Positions 1-8,179 of a DNA stretch of 64,000 nt are shown here, in pieces. The stretch covers positions 1,922,001-1,986,000 of the forward strand of contig NZ_AP019860.1 of NCBI RefSeq assembly GCF_009002475.1, read 5' to 3'. A model generated the notes under the pieces. The model was not told the origin of the DNA. It was given only the letters and a program-made list of their open reading frames with translations, and ran no database searches. Source of the stretch: Candidatus Uabimicrobium amorphum. GTDB lineage: Bacteria; Planctomycetota; Uabimicrobiia; Uabimicrobiales; Uabimicrobiaceae. A program made the position numbers and the translations under genes. The number at the start of each line of letters is the position of its first letter. Positions within the stretch are counted from its first letter, which is position 1.

Positions 1-231
1 GAAAAATTTCCCGACGAAATTTGTGAAGGCAAAGAATTACAGGAAATTTTGTCATCGGCAGCGCAGCAACTTCCAGAGAAACAAAAGCAGGCATTTTTAT
101 TAAAAACGTACGGAGACTACTCCTATGAAGAAATGGGTGAAATACTTGGATGTTCGGAAACATCTGTGGGAGCACTCATTTTTCGCGCCCGTAAAGCTTT
201 ATCGAGCAAACTACGCAGTATATTAAAGTAA
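1..231 (+). CDS. ECF-type RNA polymerase sigma factor, C-terminal part
   Basis: The reading frame is open from the first base, so the gene is cut by the window edge and only about 76 residues remain. They form sigma region 4: a PEKQKQAFLLK helix followed by a helix-turn-helix (YSYEEMGEILGCSETSVGALI) and a basic end (RARKAL), the part that binds the -35 element. The next gene, 11 bp downstream on the same strand, is a zinc-finger anti-sigma factor, the usual partner of an ECF sigma factor. Regions 2 and 3 are outside the window, so the ECF subgroup cannot be assigned. Confidence 0.85.
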   Translation, partial: EKFPDEICEGKELQEILSSAAQQLPEKQKQAFLLKTYGDYSYEEMGEILGCSETSVGALIFRARKALSSKLRSILK

Positions 232-242
232 GGAATACAACT

Positions 243-1013
243 ATGAATTGCGAAGAATACCAAAAGTCGCTTTCTCTTCTAATTGATGGTGAAATTTCTC
301 CTGATGACGCAGAGAAACTACAACAGCACTTACAACAGTGCGATCACTGTACGGAAGTACAAACTACTTTCTCGCAACTAGAAGATCTGTATCGTAAACC
401 TAACTATCCATTCGACTCTTCTCACTTTGTGGGTAATGTAATGCGCAAAGTCCGTCCAAATCGCAGTGGTATATACAGGAAAGTCGCGGCGGCCATACTG
501 ATCATTACTGCAGGAATCGTAGGCGCTACCATTACCTATTTTTTCGTGTCGCCAAAACATGTGTCTCATGAACAACCTCTAGCAACACTGACACAATATT
601 CCCTAAAAGAAAACCCTTGGAAACTGCTACGAGAAGGAATCTCTTGCAAGATGCAAAGTCCGACAAAAGCAAAATATCTTTTTGTCGAGGCGCGAAATCG
701 TACCGAAGATAGCCAGGTTTTTGATGCGGCCTCCTATCAATTGGCGGTGATATCATACTACAAAGAAAACAAAGCTCTACATGCTTTATCGCAATTATGT
801 GAATTGGCGCAAAGTATTGAAACAAATGCAAATCTCCATTCACCTTACGTAGCAATGGGGCTCCATTTAGCCAAAGAAATTTACTTGTCTTTACCTTTAA
901 AAGATATTCTTAGACCCGTCGCTAGACAAGTCATTCAAAAATATAAGTACTTGTCTGCTGAAAACAATAAAGAACAACCGGTGATTATGATTGGAGACCC
1001 ATATGAAAATTAA
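243..1013 (+). CDS. Anti-sigma factor with N-terminal zinc finger and one membrane segment
   Basis: 256 residues. The N-terminus carries a putative zinc-finger (zf-HC2) anti-sigma domain: an early Cys (MNCEEY) and an HLQQCDHC motif near residues 29-36, giving the HxxxCxxC pattern. A hydrophobic helix at about 80-102 would cross the inner membrane, leaving a C-terminal extracytoplasmic part of about 150 residues with no recognised domain. It directly follows the sigma gene and overlaps the next gene by 11 bp, so the three are probably one operon. Likely role: holding the upstream sigma factor at the membrane until a signal releases it. The signal is unknown. Confidence 0.8.
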   Translation: MNCEEYQKSLSLLIDGEISPDDAEKLQQHLQQCDHCTEVQTTFSQLEDLYRKPNYPFDSSHFVGNVMRKVRPNRSGIYRKVAAAILIITAGIVGATITYFFVSPKHVSHEQPLATLTQYSLKENPWKLLREGISCKMQSPTKAKYLFVEARNRTEDSQVFDAASYQLAVISYYKENKALHALSQLCELAQSIETNANLHSPYVAMGLHLAKEIYLSLPLKDILRPVARQVIQKYKYLSAENNKEQPVIMIGDPYEN

Positions 1014-2910
1014 ATGGCTCATATTTATATTTTTCAGTACATTTTTATGCGCAGAGTACTTCTATGACAACACCATTGTACCATGGAATGTTCGCCGCGA
1101 AATGGAACGCGTTTTACACAAAACACCACAGAATGCGCCACAAAAACTAGCAACTTTACTAGAACAGACTACAGACATATTTGTAAAGAATCGTATTGCG
1201 GCCACCAAAGCCATTTCTGAACTCGGCATTGTAAATGATAAAGTCATCAACGCTCTCATCATTCGCTTGGAAAATAATCCCAGTGAAGGCGTCAAAAAGT
1301 GGACAGCGTTGGCGTTTGGTAACCTGGGAATCAAAACCCCGCGTACAACAGAACATCTAAAAAAATTGGCCAAAGACCCCAGTCATCATGTGCGTCATGC
1401 CGCAGCGATGGCATTGGCGGAACTCCAAGAACAGGAAGTTATTCTTGGCCTAATGAAAAGTCACGACCCCACAGATCGCGAAGTCGCAGCACGTAGCTTT
1501 GTCTACATGGGAAGAAAAGCACAAAAGTTCTTAACCCATATCGCGAAATTGAGTCGCGATGAAAATGTTCATGTGCAGCGCGAAGCGATGTGGGCGCTCA
1601 ATAATATTTCCCAGTACACAAATATTTGCGACAAAATAAAAACAACGATAGAAAAAGCACAAAGTGTACAAAGAAAAGAGCGAGAAGCGGCATTTGAGAA
1701 GCTTTTTCTTTTGGGAAGCGGAGCAATTCCGGTAATCTTAGAACTGGCATCTCATCAAAATAAACAAGTGCGACAAAAAGCCATCGACATCATTGCTCAA
1801 GTACAACAAAAGCAACAAAAAATAATATGGGAAGAACAACAACGTTTACAAGATTACATCAAATCACAGTTGGGAAATTACAAACTGACCACCACTTTCG
1901 TGGGGGAAAAGCAACTTAAAACAGGTAATGCCTATAAATACAAGCTCGTGATAGAAAATCAAGGCCCTGATGTGGCTCATGATGTATTGGTGCGTATTAA
2001 CCTGCCAAACAACCTCTATTTTCGCGGCAGAACAAGTACAGAGACACGTTGGGAAATTGGTAGTTTGGCCGCCAAGACACCGCGGACCTACTCATTTACG
2101 GTGGTTCCAGTATTACCAGGAAAGCAAAAAATAAGCATCTCAACAAACAGTGCGACAAATAACAAAAAACACTACACGCACCCCATTGTTGTTTCAAAAG
2201 CTCCGCAACAAAATCGAAAAGATTTTGCGATGGAAATCATTGGTGAGCGAAGTATGCAAATGCACGATACGGCAACCTACCGTATCGCAGTAAAGAACTT
2301 GCGTAGCGAAACGAAAAAAAATCTACAATTGCACATTATATTACCGTTTCATTGTCGCGAAGGCAAAAAACGCAACGGTAGTTATACAGAATATGAAATT
2401 CTCGAGTTACAAGCGGAGCAGATTTACCAAAAAACAATACACTTAACCGGAAATTTTCCCGGTGAAGGTGCCCTTAAGGTAGTCCTAATTGATGAAAAGT
2501 ACGTTCAGCAACAGACAAAAGCAGTCGAAGTCATCGGGCAAACGTTATACAAAGAGGTACTTGCCGCGCAAAATCCAATGGGGATAGATATAAAGTTCGC
2601 GATCAATAAAACAAAGTATGTCGTAAACGAAAATTTTCGTTGCAGTGTTTCACTACACAACAAAACCGACAAAACGATCGAGAATTTTGATCTTAATGTA
2701 ACGTTTCCTAAAAATATAAATCCGAATAATCGCGGTGCTGGACCACGCATTTTTTTATGGCCCGACATCAGTCTTGCTCCAAATAGCACCAAAAATGTGT
2801 ACGTGGATTGCGAAATGCTGGAGGAGGGAGAAGCGGCGTTTAAGGTATTCTTGGAGAAAAACAACAAAGAGGTGTTTCATTTTTTCAAAAAAATAATGAT
2901 TGAGAAATAG
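1003..2910 (+). CDS. Exported HEAT-repeat protein with C-terminal Ig-like adhesion-type domains
   Basis: 635 residues from the ATG at 1003, chosen over an in-frame TTG at 991 because GGAGA lies just upstream and the protein then begins with a clean signal peptide (MKIKWLIFIFFSTFLCA). Residues of about 30-270 are HEAT-like helical repeats (for example KKWTALAFGNLG, RHAAAMALAEL, REAMWALNNI). The remainder is beta-rich and looks like two or three DUF11/CARDB-type modules (KYKLVIENQGPDVAHDVLV; FRCSVSLHNKTDKTIENF). Such modules usually serve cell-surface or protein-binding roles. It is the third gene of the sigma/anti-sigma operon and may be an effector or sensor of that system; this is inference. 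Confidence 0.7.
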   Translation: MKIKWLIFIFFSTFLCAEYFYDNTIVPWNVRREMERVLHKTPQNAPQKLATLLEQTTDIFVKNRIAATKAISELGIVNDKVINALIIRLENNPSEGVKKWTALAFGNLGIKTPRTTEHLKKLAKDPSHHVRHAAAMALAELQEQEVILGLMKSHDPTDREVAARSFVYMGRKAQKFLTHIAKLSRDENVHVQREAMWALNNISQYTNICDKIKTTIEKAQSVQRKEREAAFEKLFLLGSGAIPVILELASHQNKQVRQKAIDIIAQVQQKQQKIIWEEQQRLQDYIKSQLGNYKLTTTFVGEKQLKTGNAYKYKLVIENQGPDVAHDVLVRINLPNNLYFRGRTSTETRWEIGSLAAKTPRTYSFTVVPVLPGKQKISISTNSATNNKKHYTHPIVVSKAPQQNRKDFAMEIIGERSMQMHDTATYRIAVKNLRSETKKNLQLHIILPFHCREGKKRNGSYTEYEILELQAEQIYQKTIHLTGNFPGEGALKVVLIDEKYVQQQTKAVEVIGQTLYKEVLAAQNPMGIDIKFAINKTKYVVNENFRCSVSLHNKTDKTIENFDLNVTFPKNINPNNRGAGPRIFLWPDISLAPNSTKNVYVDCEMLEEGEAAFKVFLEKNNKEVFHFFKKIMIEK

Positions 2911-2914
2911 ATGC

Positions 2915-3084
2915 TAGGTGTGCGATGCCCCTACATCGGTGCGCATCGCACACCAGCATATACCTGTACGTATTAACCCGAACCAAAGTTGCGTTTTTTC
3001 TCTCACAAAGTGCTATACGTAAACTCCCCCTGTGGGGAGTAATCGGCGAAGCCGATTGTGGGGGCATCGCACACCAGTATATAC
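2915..3084. repeat. Dispersed palindromic repeat, family A, copy 1
   Basis: Non-coding segment built of hairpins: a perfect 12-bp stem (2917-2928 with 2943-2954, GGTGTGCGATGC), then CTCCCC-CTGT-GGGGAG, then CGGCTTCGCCG-like pairing (GGCGAAGCC). The same sequence blocks recur in inverted orientation around the insertion sequence at 29.4-31.1 kb and in short form at 58.67 kb. It lies between convergent genes and touches the 3' end of the M20 gene, so it may also end transcripts. Confidence 0.7.
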
Positions 3085-4266
3085 CTACACTTCACCAAAT
3101 TGAGCCACCAAGTTCGCGTGAAGAGCCATACCGTATTTCATGCAGCTCTCATCGATGTCAAACTCCGGGTGATGCCACGCCTTTGTTCCGACGTTATCTG
3201 CCGTATTTCCCGATCCTAGAGCGATAAAACACCCAGGTATTTCTCGCGTATAGTACGTAAAATCTTCCCCACCAAGAAACGATGTATATGGATAGTGGAT
3301 GTTTTCTTTCGTCACAGCACTTTCCGCGGCACGCAATGCCTTTACGACACACTCCTCGTGGTTATAGGTAACCGGGTAACCTTCTTGGTAGTCAAATCGG
3401 TATGTGGCACCGTGTGATTCGGTGATACCGCGTAGCATTTTTTCCATTTGAGTGCGAATAATGCTTTGTACATTTGGATCTAGAGTACGCGCCGTACCTT
3501 TAATTACCGCACTTGTGGGAATAATGTTAAAAGCAGAACCGCTATTAATTTGCGTGACGCTAATCACAGCGGCATCGAAAGGATTGATATTGCGCGCGAC
3601 GATGGATTGCAGCATCGTCACATACTGACACGCAATCACGATAGGATCTACCGAATAATGTGGTGTTGCAGCATGGCTGCCTGTTCCCATAATTTCAATT
3701 GTGAAATCATCGGGTTGTCCCATAAAAGCTCCAGGAGTGATTGCCATCGTCCCCACTTCGGCAATGGGCCATACGTGCAAACCGTATATTTCATCAACCC
3801 CCTCCAAAGCGCCTTCGGCGATCATGCGCGAAGCACCTCCGGGGTATTTTTCCTCACAGGGTTGAAAGATAAAGCGCACGTTGCATGGTAAATTTTCACG
3901 CATCTCGCACAAAATTCGTGCAGCCCCAATCAACATCGCGCAGTGAGCGTCGTGACCACACATATGCGCCTTACCATCTATGGTGGATTTGTAGGGAACA
4001 TCGTTCATTTCTTGAATAGGAAGGGCATCCATATCCGCACGTAGCGCAACACGGCGCTGCGCATTTTTAATTTCTAAATCTGCGACGATTCCGTGTTGTG
4101 CTATGCCTGTACGTATTTGTAGAGGAAGTTTTTCCAGTTCTTTAACAATAACACTTGCAGTGCGAGGTAAATCAAACTCTACCTCGGGGTACATGTGAAT
4201 ATCGCGGCGAATTTTAACAATATCTTGGTAGTTTTTTTCACATAATTCCCATATTTTTTGTTTCAT
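3085..4266 (-). CDS. M20 family metallo-amidohydrolase (N-acyl amino acid / hippurate hydrolase type)
   Basis: 393 residues, the normal length for the M20D amidohydrolase family (HipO, IAA-amino acid hydrolases, AbgB), which splits N-acyl amino acids with a two-metal centre. Visible motifs: MCGHDAH near residue 100 (metal ligands), FQPCEEKYPGGASRMI (catalytic Glu region), GLHVWP and GGEDF close to the end. No signal peptide, so cytoplasmic. It starts 6 bp after the ceramidase stop codon with no good ribosome site of its own, which points to translational coupling. A fatty-acyl amide product or substrate would fit that neighbour, but the substrate cannot be told from sequence. Confidence 0.88.
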   Translation of the reverse strand: MKQKIWELCEKNYQDIVKIRRDIHMYPEVEFDLPRTASVIVKELEKLPLQIRTGIAQHGIVADLEIKNAQRRVALRADMDALPIQEMNDVPYKSTIDGKAHMCGHDAHCAMLIGAARILCEMRENLPCNVRFIFQPCEEKYPGGASRMIAEGALEGVDEIYGLHVWPIAEVGTMAITPGAFMGQPDDFTIEIMGTGSHAATPHYSVDPIVIACQYVTMLQSIVARNINPFDAAVISVTQINSGSAFNIIPTSAVIKGTARTLDPNVQSIIRTQMEKMLRGITESHGATYRFDYQEGYPVTYNHEECVVKALRAAESAVTKENIHYPYTSFLGGEDFTYYTREIPGCFIALGSGNTADNVGTKAWHHPEFDIDESCMKYGMALHANLVAQFGEV

Positions 4267-4272
4267 GACTGG

Positions 4273-6513
4273 TTATCTGCTCCATTCAAATCGTTCGTTG
4301 TGGTTACCAAAAGAATCGGTAGCCATTCCTTCATCAACGGTTAGGAAATCAATTTTGTCTTTAATCGGTAATGTAGTGCGGAACACACCTTTTTGGCCTT
4401 TTACCGCTTTGGCGACAAATAATTTCTTGGTACCATTTATGGTAAATTGAATTTGTCCGTTATCGACATACTCTTGACGATGATGTAAATCATCTTTAGT
4501 CGCTTTCGGGTACTTCATGCGAAATGTGACACCTGTTGCGGAAACATTACAATTACTGATGCGTAATTTTGTGCTCGGCTGCAATGTAAACTCGCGACTT
4601 TCTCCAGAGTATGATTTAATTTCACCACTGAGACCATTTTTATAATAGCCGCTGTGTAAAATGCGATACGTTCCTTGCGGCATATCTCCAGGAATATCCC
4701 ACATAACGGTAATTTCCGAAGCCGAAATTCCCGAACGCTTCCACATAAAAGCGGTATCTAAATCATAATCGTAACGAACATCTTCCCAACCCTCATCGCT
4801 TTTACGTTGTATGGTAAGGAATGTCGGAAAATCGCGTGGTGCATTTTTCGGATGCGCACCCCAAAATTTGACTTTTAGAACAGATAGACGCTCTACTTGC
4901 TGTGGTGCATCTTTTTTCACATCGCCAAACTCGCCAAGAAGAGGTGGTGTATCGAAAATAACCCCTGGTTGAATTTCAATTTGCTTGCCTGTAAGATCTC
5001 TCGGAGAAGGACCTTTAGGTGCACCTTTGCCAGAAGTAATGGCTTCGGCGAGTACCTTAAATTGTTGGCGAAACGCCGCTAGGGTCCATTGCCCGAAGTG
5101 TGTGGAAGCACCTTCGTAGTGTTGCTCATTGTATTCTTCACGTGTGGTGACATATCCGGCATATGTATTGGCAGGTCCTGTAATAATGATGTGCTCTACA
5201 CCGCGTTGTTGTAAAAGAGGTCGAACAGTGTCTTGTACACGACGTCCAGCATGAGTGGTGAATTCACCAGGAACAGCAAGAATGGCTACTTTGCCCAGAA
5301 CAAACATCTGTACAGGTAAAACCTCAGGTGTCCATGGATAAGGCTTCATTTTTCCCGTTTCAAGAAAAATGGGTTTTAGACCATGAACTTCATCATAATG
5401 ACCTTTCAAATCCCCCTCTTTAATATAAGGAATCTTACTTGGACCATCTTCAGCACCCGCAGCAAAAGCAATACCTAGAGCGGCATAACCTGTTTTGCGT
5501 TCTTTGCCATCGGTAAATTCAGGGGCCACTGTCATTTTGGAATAGTCCGCAAAGTTATGGCTGTAGTCAAGAGAATTTGTCGCCAACTCTTCTGTGGCAT
5601 TGTGATACAAATCCCAAGCGGCTTCGAATTGTTTTTCTCCTGAAATGTGCGTACTGGCGAAGTCGTTAATTCCACCACCATTTTCTCCACCATGTATATT
5701 TGGACTCACGTCCCCCAATGTAGAGTTGGCAAATATGGAAATAAATGTGTCTTTTGTACGATAGTCGCTGTCTTTTTTCACATCAAATTTTCTTTGCGCC
5801 CAACCTTTGTTGTCGCCATTGATGAGTTTGTTTTGGTTTCCCATGGAAGTGGCATGAACAGCAAACCAACTCAGTAAACCCATTTCACGACCATCGGGGC
5901 GTTCAAAACGCAGTAATGTCATGGACTTATCATATGGCTCGTGTAAATTGGCATCGATGTTGGCATTGTAAGCTTCGATCGAACGGTTGATCACCGTATT
6001 TTCCAAATTACCACGTGCTATTTTTATTTTTGCTGGTGCAACATTGTCATGGGCTTTTTCGATTGCTTTACAAATACCATATACAACGGTATCAAAATTC
6101 TTTTTCGAAAAACCAAGAATGGTAATGTTGTAAAGTGCATAGTGTGAAAAGCCACCCGGACCACTATGAGTGTGTGTGGCGACAAGCATCACATTGTCGT
6201 TGGTGTACATGTTGCCATAAGTTTTTTGCAGCTTTTCGACAACCTTCATCTTCACCGCTTGCATGATCATAGCGACGTCGACATTGACAAACACAACGCG
6301 CTTGCCGTTCACGTCTTGGATCACGAAAGCTCGCGCCCACAAACGATGATGAATACCGCTTGTTTGCTGATCAACATTTGCATATCCCATCATTCCCACT
6401 TCCGCAGCGGGACCTGTAACATCATGAATACCCATACCTACTTCAAAGTGGTCGGCACTCACCATTTGTGCCATCATAACGATGGCACAGATAATGCTTA
6501 AAAATTTTGTCAT
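4273..6513 (-). CDS. Secreted neutral ceramidase
   Basis: 746 residues, close to full-length bacterial and animal neutral ceramidases, which hydrolyse ceramide to sphingosine and fatty acid with a zinc centre. It has a signal peptide (MTKFLSIICAIVMMAQMVSA), the zinc-site motif VATHTHSGPGGF near residue 110, the GDVSPN motif carrying the nucleophilic serine near residue 270, and the family block GPANTYAGYVTTREEY near 440; a C-terminal beta domain follows. A strong GGGGAGG ribosome site precedes the ATG. It is first in a two-gene unit with the M20 hydrolase. Ceramidases are uncommon in bacteria; use on host or prey sphingolipids is inference. Confidence 0.9.
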   Translation of the reverse strand: MTKFLSIICAIVMMAQMVSADHFEVGMGIHDVTGPAAEVGMMGYANVDQQTSGIHHRLWARAFVIQDVNGKRVVFVNVDVAMIMQAVKMKVVEKLQKTYGNMYTNDNVMLVATHTHSGPGGFSHYALYNITILGFSKKNFDTVVYGICKAIEKAHDNVAPAKIKIARGNLENTVINRSIEAYNANIDANLHEPYDKSMTLLRFERPDGREMGLLSWFAVHATSMGNQNKLINGDNKGWAQRKFDVKKDSDYRTKDTFISIFANSTLGDVSPNIHGGENGGGINDFASTHISGEKQFEAAWDLYHNATEELATNSLDYSHNFADYSKMTVAPEFTDGKERKTGYAALGIAFAAGAEDGPSKIPYIKEGDLKGHYDEVHGLKPIFLETGKMKPYPWTPEVLPVQMFVLGKVAILAVPGEFTTHAGRRVQDTVRPLLQQRGVEHIIITGPANTYAGYVTTREEYNEQHYEGASTHFGQWTLAAFRQQFKVLAEAITSGKGAPKGPSPRDLTGKQIEIQPGVIFDTPPLLGEFGDVKKDAPQQVERLSVLKVKFWGAHPKNAPRDFPTFLTIQRKSDEGWEDVRYDYDLDTAFMWKRSGISASEITVMWDIPGDMPQGTYRILHSGYYKNGLSGEIKSYSGESREFTLQPSTKLRISNCNVSATGVTFRMKYPKATKDDLHHRQEYVDNGQIQFTINGTKKLFVAKAVKGQKGVFRTTLPIKDKIDFLTVDEGMATDSFGNHNERFEWSR

Positions 6514-6692
6514 CTTTACCTCCCCAATGACAAAGAGTCTCTGGAACTACAAAACAAAATGGTTTTGGAGACGGCCATTATGTTTTTTGCACATTTTTCA
6601 TTCGACCTCAGTTGTTTTGTCGTGTGCTCTAGTAAGATATCATAACCAATAACCAGTTTTTCGCAAGAATATTTTCACTTGTAGGAGTGACC

Positions 6693-7757
6693 ATGGACGC
6701 TGTTATGATTATGGGATTATCTACGATAAATGGCATTGGGCGCAGGAAAATAATGCGCTTGTTGTCGCTGGTAAACCACCATAAAAAGCTCATTTCTTTA
6801 GATTACGATGCTGTACAAAAAATTCTTAGTCGAGAACTATGGCAAAAAGTCCGTTCTTTATCGTGGGATCGATTTGCGGAGCAGTACGAAAAGTCACCTT
6901 ATGCCATTATCACATTAGAAGACAAAAACTATCCGTCACAATTGCGAAATACGATGGATCCCCCATTGTTGTTATACGTGCACGGTGAAATTCCTATGGG
7001 CAATGCGATCGCCATCGTCGGAACACGCAAAGCGTCGGCATACGGCAAAAAACAAGCGCGAATATTTGCCGAAGAGTTATCAAGTCGCGGTATTGTAATT
7101 ATATCCGGCCTAGCCACGGGTATAGATGCCGCAGCACATAACGGTGCCGTTACTAGAGGGCGAACAGTCGCTGTGTTAGGTAGTGGAATCGAACGTATTT
7201 ACCCTTCGCACCATCGATATTTGGCAAATACAATTAGTGAAAACGGTGCTTGCATCTCCGAGTACGCTCCGCAAGCACCGGCTCTAGCGCACCACTTTCC
7301 CGAACGCAATCGCATTGTCGCGGGCCTAGTAGCAGGTATTATTGTTATTGAAGCCCCACAGAAAAGTGGGGCACTTATCACCGCCAACATCGGAGTGGAA
7401 AATGGTCGCGACATTTTTGTTGTTCCTGGGATGATAGGCGATGATCAATACTTGGGTGGACACAAACTGATACAAAGTGGCGCAAAACTAGTGACAAGTG
7501 TGGAAGATGTCTTAGAGGAATATCCACAGTGGCAAATGACAAATGATGTACAACAAATACATTTGAGCAAGATTCAATATAAAATATGGAACGTGCTCAG
7601 TGATACGCCACAAAGTATCGACGACATTAGCAACACCACGCAGTTACCTATAGACAAAGTGATGTCAGAGTTGATGGAAATGCGCATCGAGGGAATTGTG
7701 GTGTGTAGCCACTTTCACTACTACCGCAGTCGCGGTATTGTTTGTTGTGATAATTAG
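6693..7757 (+). CDS. dprA: DNA-processing protein DprA
   Basis: 354 residues from the ATG at 6693, preceded by TAGGAG at 6682-6687; an in-frame GTG at 6687 would overlap that site. DprA/Smf loads RecA on incoming single-stranded DNA during natural transformation. Order of parts: an N-terminal helical domain, then a Rossmann-like fold with IVGTRKASAYG, ISGLATGIDAAAH, GSGIERIYPSHH, the FPERNRIVAGL block and SGALITA, then a C-terminal winged helix from about residue 290. It stands alone, divergent from the ceramidase and followed by a repeat element. Confidence 0.93.
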   Translation: MDAVMIMGLSTINGIGRRKIMRLLSLVNHHKKLISLDYDAVQKILSRELWQKVRSLSWDRFAEQYEKSPYAIITLEDKNYPSQLRNTMDPPLLLYVHGEIPMGNAIAIVGTRKASAYGKKQARIFAEELSSRGIVIISGLATGIDAAAHNGAVTRGRTVAVLGSGIERIYPSHHRYLANTISENGACISEYAPQAPALAHHFPERNRIVAGLVAGIIVIEAPQKSGALITANIGVENGRDIFVVPGMIGDDQYLGGHKLIQSGAKLVTSVEDVLEEYPQWQMTNDVQQIHLSKIQYKIWNVLSDTPQSIDDISNTTQLPIDKVMSELMEMRIEGIVVCSHFHYYRSRGIVCCDN

Positions 7758-7837
7758 GGCTTGGTGGGATGGGGATTCGCTTTTATATTGGTGCCCTTCG
7801 GGTAAGGTTCATTTTCATATTGGTGTTCTTCGGATGA

Positions 7838-8163
7838 GGGATTCGTTTTCCGATTGGTGCCCTCACCATCGGCTTTGTAGATTTCAGCTTCGCTGAAAGC
7901 AACAAGCCGCATGCCTCTCCCACGGGAGAGGCGTAACACGTCTGAGTTGTTTCCATTCGTTTTCTTTAGTGCTATCACAGGTACAACATCAATCAAAGAG
8001 TGTATTACATCACTACTTTTGTCTCGCAACTCAAGCGAATTTTGTTTTTAACAAAAGAGAAGCATTACACCTCTCCCTGTAGGAGAGGTATGAAAACATT
8101 ATATTTCCGCGCAGCGGAAATCTGCTGTTTGATGGTGAGGGCACCAATCGGAAAACGAATCCC
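7838..8163. repeat. 326-bp element with perfect 33-bp terminal inverted repeats (family B, copy 1)
   Basis: Bases 7838-7870 are the exact reverse complement of 8131-8163 (core GGTGCCCTCACCATC). Inside are further hairpins: TTCAGC-TTC-GCTGAA, CCTCTCCCACGGGAGAGG, CCTCTCC-CTGTA-GGAGAGG and TTCCGC-GCA-GCGGAA. No credible coding sequence is present. A second copy lies in opposite orientation at 46217-46486 with most of the interior conserved. The form is that of a MITE-like or structured repeat; no direct duplication of flanking bases is obvious. The 7758-7837 stretch before it has degenerate repeats of the TATTGGTGCCCTTCGG type. Confidence 0.8.
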
Positions 8164-8179
8164 ACACCAATCCCGAAAA

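Noticed and set aside
991..1002. TTG start at 991 for the HEAT protein
   Set aside because: It would place residues before a clean signal peptide and overlap the ribosome site for the ATG at 1003.
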